Part shown: one piece after another, positions 54,397 to 64,000 of the stretch
Layout of the letters: each line of letters begins with the position of its first letter
How positions within the stretch are numbered: the stretch's first letter is position 1
Source: Scilla litardierei
Lineage: Eukaryota; Streptophyta; Magnoliopsida; Asparagales; Asparagaceae
NCBI GenBank assembly: GCA_030789695.1
Contig: CM061141.1
Coordinates: 197,691,322 to 197,755,321, forward strand
Reading direction: 5' to 3'
Length of the DNA: 64,000 nt
The notes under the pieces: model-generated
Seen by the model: the letters and a program-made list of their open reading frames with translations, nothing else
Database searches by the model: none
Told to the model about the DNA's origin: nothing
Translations under genes and position numbers: made by a program

Positions 54397-55800
54397 CATG
54401 GCCCGAATCGACGACGGACCGCCGTCCGCGTGCCCACGGTGGGCAAATGCGGGGCCACGGCCCGTGCGGTGGGGCAAAACCCCACCGCCGCATGGCCCGA
54501 ATCGACGACGGACCGCCGGTCGCGTGCCGGTGGTGGGAAAATGCGGGCCAATGGCCCGTGCGGTGGGGCAAAATCCCTCCTCCGCATGTCCCGAATCGAC
54601 GACGGACCGCCGGGCACGTGCCGACGGCGGGAAAATGCGGGGCTACGGCCCGTGCGGTGGGGCAAAATCCCGCCGTCGCATCGCCCGAATCGACGACGGA
54701 CGGCCGCATGTACCGAATCGACGACGGACCGCCATCCGCGTGCTGACGGCGGGAAATGCGTGGCTACGGCCCGCGCGGTGGGGCAAAATCCCACCGGCGC
54801 ATGGCCCGAATCGACGACGGACCGCCGTCCGCGTGCCGGCGGTGGGAAAATGCGGGGCCACGGCCCGTGCGGTGGGGAAAAATCCCTCCCCCGCATGGCC
54901 CGAAGCGACGACGGACCGCCGGGCACGTGCCTACGGTGGGGAAATGCGGGGCAACGGCTCGTGCGGCGGGGCAAAACCCCACCGCCGCATGGCCCGAATC
55001 GACGACGGACCGTCGCATTTACCGAATCGACGACGGACTGCCGTCCGCGTGCCGACGGAGGGGAAATGCGGGGCTACGGCCCGTGCGGTGGGGGAAAATC
55101 CCACCGGCGCATGGCCCGAATCGACGACGGACCGCCGTCCGTGTGCCCACGATGGGCAAATGAGGGGCGACGGCCCGTGCCGTGGGGCAAAATCCCTCCG
55201 CCGCATGGCCCGAATCGACGACGGACCGCTGGCCGCGTGCCGGCTGTGGGAAAATGCGGGGCCAAGGCCCGTGCGGTGGGACAAAATCCCTCCGCCGCAT
55301 ATCCCGAATCGACGACGGACCGCCGGGCACGTGCCGACGGTGGGGAAATGCGGGGCTACGGCCCGTGCGGTGGGGCAAAATCCCGCCGCCGCATGGCCCG
55401 AATCGACGACGGACCGCCGGCCGCGTGCCGGCGGTGGGAAATGCGGCGATACGGCCCGTGCGATGGGGAAAACTACCTCCGCCGCATGTCCTGAATCGAC
55501 GACGGACCGCCGGGCACGTGCCGACGGTGGGTAAATGCGGGGCTACGGCCCGTTCTGTGGGGCAAAATCCCGTCGCCGCATGGCCCGGGTCGACGACGGA
55601 CCACCGCATGTACCGAATCGACGACGGACCGCCGGGCACGTACCGACGGTGGGGAAATGCGGGGCTACGGCCCGTGCGGTGGGGCAGAATCCCGCCATCG
55701 CATCGCCCGAATCGACGACGGACCGCCGTCCGCATGCCCACGGTGGGCAAATGCGGGGCTACGGCCCATGCGGCGGGGCAAAATCCCTCCACAGCGTGGG
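54397..55800. repeat. GC-rich 94 bp satellite, block 1
   Basis: GAATCGACGACGGACC recurs at 54405, 54499, 54593 and 54687. After a 28 bp short unit it continues at 94 bp steps. Units contain CCCGTGCGGTGGGGCAAAAT and CGCATGGCCCGAATCG and differ mainly in a CCGTCCGCGTGCC / CCGGGCACGTGCC / CCGGCCGCGTGCC segment. Few stop codons occur in any frame, which creates long spurious ORFs. Confidence 0.97.
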
Positions 55801-55989
55801 CCAAACCCCCTTCTACGTTGCAAGGGGGTTGTCGCTAAAATTTTGCGAATAGATATCGACGTTCCCTACAAAACCGGTGGCTATCGCCACCGCCCCACGC
55901 TCCCGGGGTCAAATTCCGCCGTCTTCTATGGTTTTCGGGCACTTTTTCTATGGTTTTTGGGCACTTTTGCATGTTCGGCATCGCGGGTG
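55801..55989. other. Spacer between satellite blocks
   Basis: It starts with GGCCAAACCCCCTTCTACG and GGGGGTTGTCGCTAAAATTT, closely matching the end of block 2 (57588-57640). It then has CGGTGGCTATCGCCACCG, a hairpin, and two copies of TCTATGGTTTTxGGGCACTTTT. Confidence 0.8.
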
Positions 55990-57595
55990 GGGAAATGCCC
56001 GGCTACGGCCCGTGCGGTGGGGCAAAATCCCACCGCCGCATGGCCTGGATCGACGACGGACCGCCGTCCGCGTGCCCACGGTGGGCAAATGCAGGGCTGC
56101 GGCCAGTGCGGTGGGGCAAAATCCCTCCGCAACACGGCCCGTATCGACGACGGACCGTCGCATTTACCGAATCGACGACGGACCGCCGTCCGCGTGCCGA
56201 CGGAGGGGAAATGCGGGGCTACGGCCCGTGCGGTGGGGGAAAATCCCACCGGCGCATGGCCCGAATCGACGACGGACCGCCGTCCGCGTGCCCACGGTGG
56301 GCAAATGCGGGGCAACGGCCCGTGCGGTGGGGCAAAACCCCACCGCCGCATGGCCCGAATCGACGACGGACCGCCGGTCGCGTGCCGGTGGTGGGAAAAT
56401 GCGGGCCAATGGCCCGTGCGGTGGGGCAAAATCCCTCCTCCGCATGTCCCGAATCGACGACGGACCGCCGGGCACGTGCCGACGGCGGGAAAATGCGGGC
56501 CAATGGCCCGTGCGGTGGGGCAAAATCCCTCCTCCGCATGTCCCGAATCGACGACGGACCGCCGGGCACGTGCCGACGGCGGGAAAATGCGGGGCTACGG
56601 CCCGTGCGGTGGGGCAAAATCCCGCCGTCGCATCGCCCGAATCGACGACGGACGGCCACATGTACCGAATCGACGACGGACCGCCGTCCGCGTGCTGACG
56701 GCGGGAAATGCGGGGCTACGGCCCGCGCGGTGGGGCAAAATCCCACCGGCGCATGGCCCGAATCGATGATGGACCGCCGTCCGCGTGCCGGCGGTGGGAA
56801 AATGCGGGGCCACGGCCCGTGCGGTGGGGAAAAATCCCTCCCCCGCATGGCCCGAAGCGACGACGGACCGCCGGGCACGTGCCTACGGTGGGGAAATGCG
56901 GGGCAACGGCTCGTGCGGCGGGGCAAAACCCCACCGCCGCATGGCCCGAATCGACGACGGACCGTCGCATTTACCGAATCGACGACGGACTGCCGTCCGC
57001 GTGCCGACGGAGGGGAAATGCGGGGCTACGGCCCGTGCGGTGGGGGAAAATCCCACCGGCGCATGGCCCGAATCGACGACGGACCGCCGTCCGTGTGCCC
57101 ACGGTGGGCAAATGCGGGGCGACGGCCCGTGCCGTGGGGCAAAATCCCTCCGCCGCATGGCCCGAATCGACGACGGACCGCCGGCCGCGTGCCGGCGGTG
57201 GGAAAATGCGGGGCCACTGCCCGTGCGGTGGGACAAAATCCCTCCGCCGCATATCCCGAATCGACGATGGACCGCCGGGCACGTGCCGACGGTGGGGAAA
57301 TGCGGGGCTACGGCCCGTGCGGTGGGGCAAAATCCCACCGCCGCATGGCCCCGGTCGACGACGGACCGCCGCATGTACCGATTCGACGACGGACCGCCGC
57401 ATGTACCGATTCGACGACGGACCGCCGGACACGCACTGACGGTGGTGAAATGCGGGGCGACGGCCCGTGCGGTGGGGCAAAATCCCACCGCCGCATGGCC
57501 CGGATCGACGACGGACCGCCGTCCGCGTGCCCATGGTGGGCAAATGCAGGGCTGCGGCCAGTGCGGTGGGGCAAAATCCCTCCGCAACATGGGCC
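55990..57595. repeat. GC-rich 94 bp satellite, block 2
   Basis: Largely a duplicate of block 1: the unit at 54499 corresponds to 56357 and the unit at 54808 to 56760, offsets of 1,858 and 1,952 bp that differ by exactly one unit. Ends in the same CCCCCTTCT...GGGGGTTGT tail. Confidence 0.95.
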
Positions 57596-57965
57596 GAACC
57601 CCCTTCTGCGGTGAATGGGGGTTGTGGCAAAAATTTTGTGCGCTTCCACAGACACTTTGGACCCCCGGGGTCATTTTTAAGCTAAATTTGCAAATCTACT
57701 ATAGGGGAGTGCATGTTGCAAGGTGCTAGCCCACCGTCGACGGTGGGCTTTGCTGGGCGCTGGCTGAGCATTGGCAAGCAGCGCCCATGGGATTTTGGCC
57801 TGCGGGCAGGGGACCTCTGCCAGCCGTGCCCATGGGCGGCTGGGCCAAGCGCCGGGCGGTGCCACCGGTGGCGCCACCGCCGGCGCCACCGCCGGCGCCG
57901 GAAGCTCGCCGTCTTCCGGCGGCGAGCGCCCCAAGGGGGATTTTGCTGGAATTTTGGTCGCGGGC
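57596..57965. other. GC-rich flank with palindromes
   Basis: Contains a 22 bp perfect palindrome at 57728-57749 (core GCCCACCGTCGACGGTGGGC) and a GCCACCGCCGGCGCC-type repeat at 57870-57905. No gene is supported. Confidence 0.7.
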
Positions 57966-59619
57966 TGTCACGGTCACTTTTCGACCGTACGTTTTTAGAG
58001 TGTATTTTGTTTCGCATGCATATTCTTCGTGTTCGATTTTTTATTATAGATTTCCTTAGCCCCGACGCACGATCGAAACCCGTTTTCACGATTCTCTCGG
58101 AGGCGCGATCGCCCCGGTATTTTCTTTGTAATTTTTGGATGTAGGGTGATCAATTTACTTTATTTCATTACAAATTTATTAATATTTATATGTATATATT
58201 TATAAATTTAAGTTTTTAATGCCTGTACGTTTCGTTTTTTTGAAAACAAGCTATTTAAATCTTTTTTAAAAAAAACTCTTAATAAATTTTGAAACAAATG
58301 AAATCAACCTGGTATGTTTGGAAAGAGATCAAATCTTCTTAATTATAAGGGGAATTAATCAAATCCTAACTAACCCGTAACCCACGTCTTTGGCAATTCC
58401 CCCACAACCGTACCCCTCACCAATTTCTAAATAGTTTTAACTCTAGTCTCCCCTCACGTGAGCCTATCCCTTATAAATGAAACCTAGGGATAATCTCTTC
58501 TATCTCCCAGCAAAAAAAAAGCAAACGCGCCGCCCCCATTATTTTTTTCACGCAAAACTCTTCACAGCAGGCGCCGACTCCTCTTAACCCTCTCGCCACC
58601 TAAGCTCCGACCTTACCCTCGCCGTCCGGCCATCGCAGCTCCCTCTCCCTCCGGTAGTACCCCCTTCCTCCGGCCTGTCTCCGCCTTGGCGCGCCTGCAC
58701 GCCGCCCAGTGCCATCGCAGCGCAGCAGCAGCGCTCCATGCCCAGCAGCACCGTTCGCCGTCCGTACGTGCGGCAGTCGCTCCGGAGACCCCCATCAACC
58801 CGCCCTCTAGCCTGTAGCAGCCCTTCCCGTCTTTCTTCCCACCGGCCAAGCCCCCAGCGGGAGAGCAGCAGCGTCTCCAAGCGCGGTAGCGCTTCTCCTC
58901 CGACGCCGCCACGGCCTTGCCACGTTTTGCCACTCCATCTGCAATCACCGTTGAAGACAAAAGCAAATCAGTAAGTTTTTTTATAAACAGTGTTATAATC
59001 CCTTCATGCTAATAATAAGTATAATAATCAGAGGGTATAATAATAGCAACGTGGGTTAGTATTGTAATGACTGCTACAGTAGTATTGCATGCTCTTATAT
59101 AGGTGTGCAGTTTTTCTTTGTAGTAGCCTTAGGTGCTCTCCTTTTATTGGAAGGGGACTTGATGAACAGAGCCTAAAAAGAAAAGCTATTACATGTTGGC
59201 ATACAATTTTTGAGTATATCCATAATAAGAACTATTTTAAGTTAATATGTGGATTCTCAAGTGAGCAGTAATTGTAATTGTTGCAACAGTATCCTATGTG
59301 GGTGACTTATATCTATAAGCTAAATAATGATTATATGGTTAATAACTCGTTTAGATGACTTATAGTTAACTTTTAGCTAAGTTAATTATTTAATTGTTGT
59401 ACTAGCATCGTGTCGTATTTATCGTGTTAATTATTTTAGTGACCATTATTATTGATAGTGTCACCTATCTTGCACTAGAAACCTAATTAAAATTGGCCCA
59501 TTAGACGTCCTAGGTTGCATAATAATTTTTAGTTCCGTCGTCACAAACTCATTCGTGCACATATTTTATTGACAGAGAACCCGTCGTTCCGTACCGAACG
59601 CGAAACCGGAATTGAACCC

Positions 59620-59642
59620 CTGACGTCGCTACCCGACGTCAG
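59620..59642 (+). other. Conserved 9 bp hairpin in the LARD LTR (arm 2)
   Basis: CTGACGTCG, loop CTACC, CGACGTCAG. Relative to arm 1, two base pairs have changed on both sides so that pairing is kept. Confidence 0.85.
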
Positions 59643-59847
59643 AGTAGCTCTCGCGTCGTGTTGAGGCTGGACTACGAACTGAACACGTAGGTAGACTCGG
59701 ACTGATTGAGCAGGATCGTGACTTGGTTGTTTTTCAGGCAAGTGAAACTTGCCAACTCTTGTGTAGGGCCATGTTTTTAGGCCACTTCCTTGCTTTTAGC
59801 GTAAAAGAGACTAGTCAGTGAAATGATAGCTGGCTAGACGCCTACTT

Positions 59848-59913
59848 GATCTAGTTTGACAACGAAACTAGATCCGTCACCTAAATGATCTAGCTTGACA
59901 ACAAAGCTAGATC
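59848..59913 (+). other. Twin hairpins in the LARD LTR (arm 2)
   Basis: In 59848-59874 GATCTAGTTT pairs with AAACTAGATC, loop GACAACG. In 59887-59913 GATCTAGCTT pairs with AAGCTAGATC, loop GACAACA. Spacing is 12 bp, as in arm 1. Confidence 0.85.
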
Positions 59914-60910
59914 CAACCCTTAAACTTGTCATTCATGCATGCTAAACTGTCACGTTTACTTTTCTTACTTGTACGCTTTACTACTTGCCATGCCATGTCA
60001 TCCCTGCATTGATTGTTGCATCGTAGCCCATGCTACAATACTTGTCCTCGTACTACTTGTCCGGCTAGGTGCACCCCTACGCCATACTTGTTTACACACT
60101 TCCTGGCTCGTGGTCCAGAAGCGAGCATTCCAAGTTCGGGGGTAAGGCCCTGGCTCGACACACGTGGAGGGGTAGGGATAAACGGTTACTTGAGCTTAGG
60201 AGTGGCCTGATCCGCCCTCTAGCCAAAGGACGGAATCTCTGTGCACGAGGTGCTTACTTTCCTTGTCTTGTACTTGTCTTGTGAATGCCATGCCATGCTC
60301 GTACTGTACTTTACTTTACTTTACCTGCTGCACTCATACTTTAAACTGCCATGTCATCGCATTCATACTAGAACTGCTAGGTTGTTCACTTTACTTTCAG
60401 TTTCCTTGCACAAGTCTCTTGTAGACTTGCTGACATGTGCCCCTTGCTCTTTTGGGTGTCACATGTTAGACTTGAGCCAGAGACCGTTGCTGAGTACGTG
60501 AGGTTTGGCTGACGCTGAGTCTGAGTCCATGGCTGCCCAGGAGGATTTTGGTGGACCCGGTGACCATGCTTTGAGTTTTTGTTGAGCTTTATGTTGTTTT
60601 AGGCCTTTTGTTAGTTGTTGGTGCGTAGCACCGTCGTTTGTACTTTGTACTTTTGTTGGCCATGCTTGGGCCTTTAGTCTCTTTCTTTTAGCCTGGTGGT
60701 TTTTCTGCGATGTTGGAAACTTATTTTATGGATATTCTGAGATGTTTCTTTTGTCTCATTTCATTATTATTATCTTTGTTTCGTTCGCGTTGCAAGGACC
60801 TGCAGTTTTAAATTTGATCGACGCTTATCGGACTTGCAGCTTTGCAGCTTCAAGTCTGAGCGGACCTTCTCACGCTTCGCCTCCATATTTTTGGGAAGCG
60901 GGGCGTGACA

Positions 60911-63900
60911 GGTTTTGTTGGTGGCCCATGCAGGTCTCATCTTGCAATTGCAAATTAACGGAACAACGATAATAACTGAATGTCCATTAAATAAATTGCA
61001 ACATCCGAGTCATAAGACTTGAGCCTAGTCGTTTTCCTACGTCACTAGGTGGTAAGGAGACTTAGTTAGACATCTGAGCTTGCTAGTTAGAGGTCCCTGA
61101 TTGTTAGTTAAACTCCCTGCTAGGAATTGATCGTCGTAGGAGTTACCTTAGTGGTTCTTGCCCAGCTCTGACCAAATTAGACTTCTAGAATTTCCTTTAG
61201 TCGTTCGTTTGGGTTCATCGATTTCGGACCAAGCTGAACGCATTTCATTACCGTCTAGCCCTTAGAAAGTCTTAGCGCTTAGTTCTTAATCTTTAGTTAG
61301 TCGACTGTAGGAGTTTCCCCGTAGACTTTCCTGATTCATAACCTAGGCGTATGTATGAACGACCATCCGACCATTTTCCTTGCCTCGATTCACGAGATCG
61401 CCTCTTGACGATCGTCATCAATTTTCGAACCTCTCCGTTACAAATCTTGAATCTCCTGAAAGTATTTTCGACTTCCTCCTTTCCGAAGTTTAACCTTGTT
61501 CCAAATTTTAATGTATATATACTTATACTTCATCCTCCTTCCTTGATTTAAAATTTTAAAACTTTTGTCGGAATTTTGAACACCAGTTTATAATATTTTT
61601 CCAGCCTATATTTTTCGTACTTATGTAAATGCGTTGTCCCTTCATATATTAATTTATTCTGAACCGTACTTTTGCTTTGCCCAATTCGATGTATAATTTT
61701 CCTTCTTATTTGTGTTATTCGAATGATACGTCGTGTTTACTTTAATATACTTTCAAGACACATTGAATTTCAGCTTTCAGCAAGTTGGTTTTTGCTCGTC
61801 GTTTTCGCTACTTCAGATTTTTACAAAATTACTATTTTCATAACCACTTCCTGCTTTAGACCCTCCATGATTTGATTTTAAAGATTTGCTATTCGATCTT
61901 GATAATTCTTATACTAAGTCATTATTATTTTCTTTCTGCTCACCATACATACTTTTAGAAAAAAATTTCTAAACCAAATTGAATTTCAATTATTTTTATA
62001 CCCGTACCAGGCTCGCTGTGCTCGTACGCTAAGAGCTTAGTGTAACCAGTTTTATTTTTGACAAATCCTGATTTCTCTAAAAGAAGTTTCAATATTGATT
62101 TTCCATAGCCTAAAGATTTGAAAGTATTTAACACGAGTTTAAAATTCTTCAGTTCATTTAACTTCATTCTTTGAATTTCAAAATTTTTGCCCAACTTATA
62201 TTAAATTACTGCCGTATAATATTTTCTAAAAACCTCGTCCTTAATATTCGTGTAAATGATTCACTTCCTTTTATAATGATTTTATATAAACTAATAGACC
62301 ATTTTCTCTTATATGTATATTTGACTCAAACTTATTTTGAACAACTCGTTTTATCGATCTCCGAATATTTTCTATACAGACGAGAATTTCAACTTTTGAA
62401 GTACAACAGTTTTCAATATCATGTATTTTGGCTTATGCTATTTACCCTATTTCCTTTTCTGTATCCTATATAAGTATCACTACATCTCCCTTTCCCCTAC
62501 CTAAACATTCACCAATGAATCACTGTTTCACCTAACCAAGCTGTCTCCTTGTAGTCATCCTATCTGAACTCGTGCTTATCGATCCTTCCCTCGTCACGCT
62601 CTCGACCTCGACCTCTCTTTATTGCTTAGGCTTTAGTGCCCGTCAATGTCTGTGTCAACTCTAAGTTGTTAGTAGGCCCTTGGACCTTGTGAATGTAGTC
62701 ATTGTGCACGTACCTAAGTTGTGTACGTGGGCTTGAACGAGTATACCCCCATAGTATATTGATATTTGCCTATTGTGTGATATATGCATACTCGGAGTTA
62801 TTCGTGATATTATGAAGTTATTTGTGTGTTAGTATTTATAGACTTGTGTGTGGTTAGCTATACCATGCTAGGGATGCCTGTGTATATAAAGGATAGTGTA
62901 GGAATATCTAAGGGGTGTATGTAGTTAGGAGATGCTTATAATGGTTGAAGTAATATGTTGGTAAAACTATGTGTATGATAGGTGTGATAAAAGTATGTGT
63001 ATGTATAGTTAAGTGAGTAGGCCTATTGTATGACCAATATGTTAGTACGTGCGAGTATGTGCTCGTACGTAGATACGTATTGTGCTTAGACGTAAGTAGT
63101 TATGTATTTGCTGCATGAGTATACAGGTGATATACATAAGGTAGTAGGAGTATAATTTTGATTGGTATTGATTGCTTTACGGATGTCGTGTGAGTGTATA
63201 CCATGGTGTATACACGACTATTGCATACCTTAACTATGTATGAAGTAAATGTATTAGTATATTAATTATAAGTAGTAGGATATGGTGTGAATATATGTTA
63301 TATGTGTGTGACTAAACGATGGATGCGTATGAATTAGGGAGTGTATTATAATTATATGTGTGCTGATGTCTGTATTATTATTATGGTATATAGAATGATT
63401 GAACTATGTGGGTATTACCTGACTAAATATTAAGTGTGATTGACTTATGGTATGTATATGGTTATATTGGTAGATGTGTATACTATGGAGTGGTATTGGT
63501 ATAGGTATAAATACCGTGTTACGTATATAGAGTATTCGGATATGTGTTTCGAGTCTCACTCAAGCTTGAGTGGGTATGCTCTAAGTATATCGTTATGTAT
63601 GTCTGTAGTTTGCATATAGCGATGTTTGATGTATGTATAATAATAGGAGTGTTTGTGTCTGGTTGTGTTACGCACATGATTGTGGGTCGCTATACCAGTA
63701 TATAGTTATAGGTGTTGGTCTTGTGGTATAGTTATTTTCTAAGGACTTGCTTGTGTGAACATATGTGTGCTAGCTAAACTAAGTGCTTAGATGTGCTAAG
63801 TATATAGTGGTGTGATTGGTATGAATGAAATGTTAGCATGTATGGGTGTGCACCATGTACGGGTAAGTATGTGCTTAGTTATAGGTATTGGTGACTAGGA

Positions 63901-64000
63901 TATGTGTGGCGTGTCGCGAGTATAGTTATAGGGCCCTATGTGATGTGAATGTATGGTGAAATATTTGGATGCATTCAACTGACTATATAATTGTGACGTT
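60911..64000 (+). other. LARD internal region, non-coding
   Basis: No ORF above background. From about 61510 it is collinear with the reverse complement of 41480-39000, including GAGAGCGTGACGAGGGAA-type and CACTCAAGCTTGAGTG blocks. Bases 60911-61500 correspond to sequence lost in the gap. Confidence 0.75.

Larger units (their letters stand above)
57966..60910 (+). repeat. 5' LTR of the plus-strand LARD-like element (2,945 bp)
   Basis: It begins TGTCACGGTCACTTTTCG (compare TGTAACGACCACTTTTCG in arm 1) and ends GGGGCGTGACA. A TATA box (CTTATAAATG, 58470-58479) is followed by a GC-rich leader. A GTAAGT donor at 58971 and a TTTTATTGACAG acceptor ending at 59575 enclose about 605 bp of AT-rich DNA, a candidate leader intron. 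Downstream are the conserved hairpins (59620-59642, 59848-59913). Confidence 0.85.
57966..64000 (+). mobile_element. LARD-like retrotransposon, plus orientation, cut by window end
   Basis: A 5' LTR is followed by an internal region with no long ORF. Its distal part is collinear (inverted) with 38990-41500. The 3' LTR would lie beyond the window. No standard tRNA-Met PBS is visible after 60910 (GGTTTTGTTGGTGGCCC). Confidence 0.8.

Noticed and set aside
54350..57729. Very long ORFs (up to 554 codons) on both strands
   Set aside because: They arise from the stop-poor, GC-rich 94 bp tandem repeat; several frames on both strands are open at once.
58584..58974. ORFs in a GC-rich segment after a TATA box
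   Set aside because: Several overlapping frames on both strands and position in an LTR leader argue for untranslated RNA.

Overview
The window is nuclear DNA from a flowering plant, most likely a eudicot. The evidence is GT-AG introns, plant-type LTR retrotransposons (one Ty1/copia, Athila/Tat-like Ty3/gypsy, and a long-LTR family with no visible gag-pol), two MULE/FAR1-type transposase genes, a DUF674 gene fragment and long satellite arrays. The species cannot be fixed from the sequence. It is a repeat-dominated region with few plausible host genes, all of unknown function.

Layout. 1-1.66 kb: decayed FAR1/MULE transposase gene. 1.7-6.6 kb and 15.4-22.8 kb: a mosaic of low-copy repeat families. 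These include hairpin-forming units around a GCGCACAACG / CGTTGTGCGC core, dispersed AT-rich repeats, repeated TATA-containing promoter-like segments, a ~400 bp tandem array (18.2-20.3 kb), a DUF674 fragment (3.9 kb) and a coiled-coil gene (4.4-5.4 kb, minus). 6.6-15.4 kb: a second coiled-coil gene split by a 7,729 bp copia element with 606 bp LTRs differing at two sites, a 5 bp target duplication, and a heavily damaged coding region lacking the RT catalytic motif. 22.8-23.5 kb: a proline-rich coiled-coil gene. 23.9-28.8 kb: 26 copies of a 187 bp satellite with no net length change. 30.7-31.6 kb: an intact paralogue of the split coiled-coil gene. 32.6-35.6 kb: a MULE transposase fused to an OTU protease domain, frame intact but with four stops.

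35.7-64 kb: two members of a long-LTR family (LTRs 2.83 and 2.95 kb) in opposite orientations bracket a complex of Athila-like sequence: a gag-protease ORF running into a 500 N gap, two near-identical LTRs of 2,096 bp separated by 12 bp, an internal region with an unusual acidic ORF in the gag position, a diverged third LTR, and two blocks of GC-rich 94 bp satellite.

The strongest candidates for undescribed biology are: a set of conserved RNA hairpins in the long LTRs with compensatory base changes; the palindrome cluster and phased transcribed repeats in the Athila-like LTRs; the hairpin repeat family associated with promoter-like segments; and the length-locked 187 bp satellite. All readings come from manual inspection; no alignment or database search was run.
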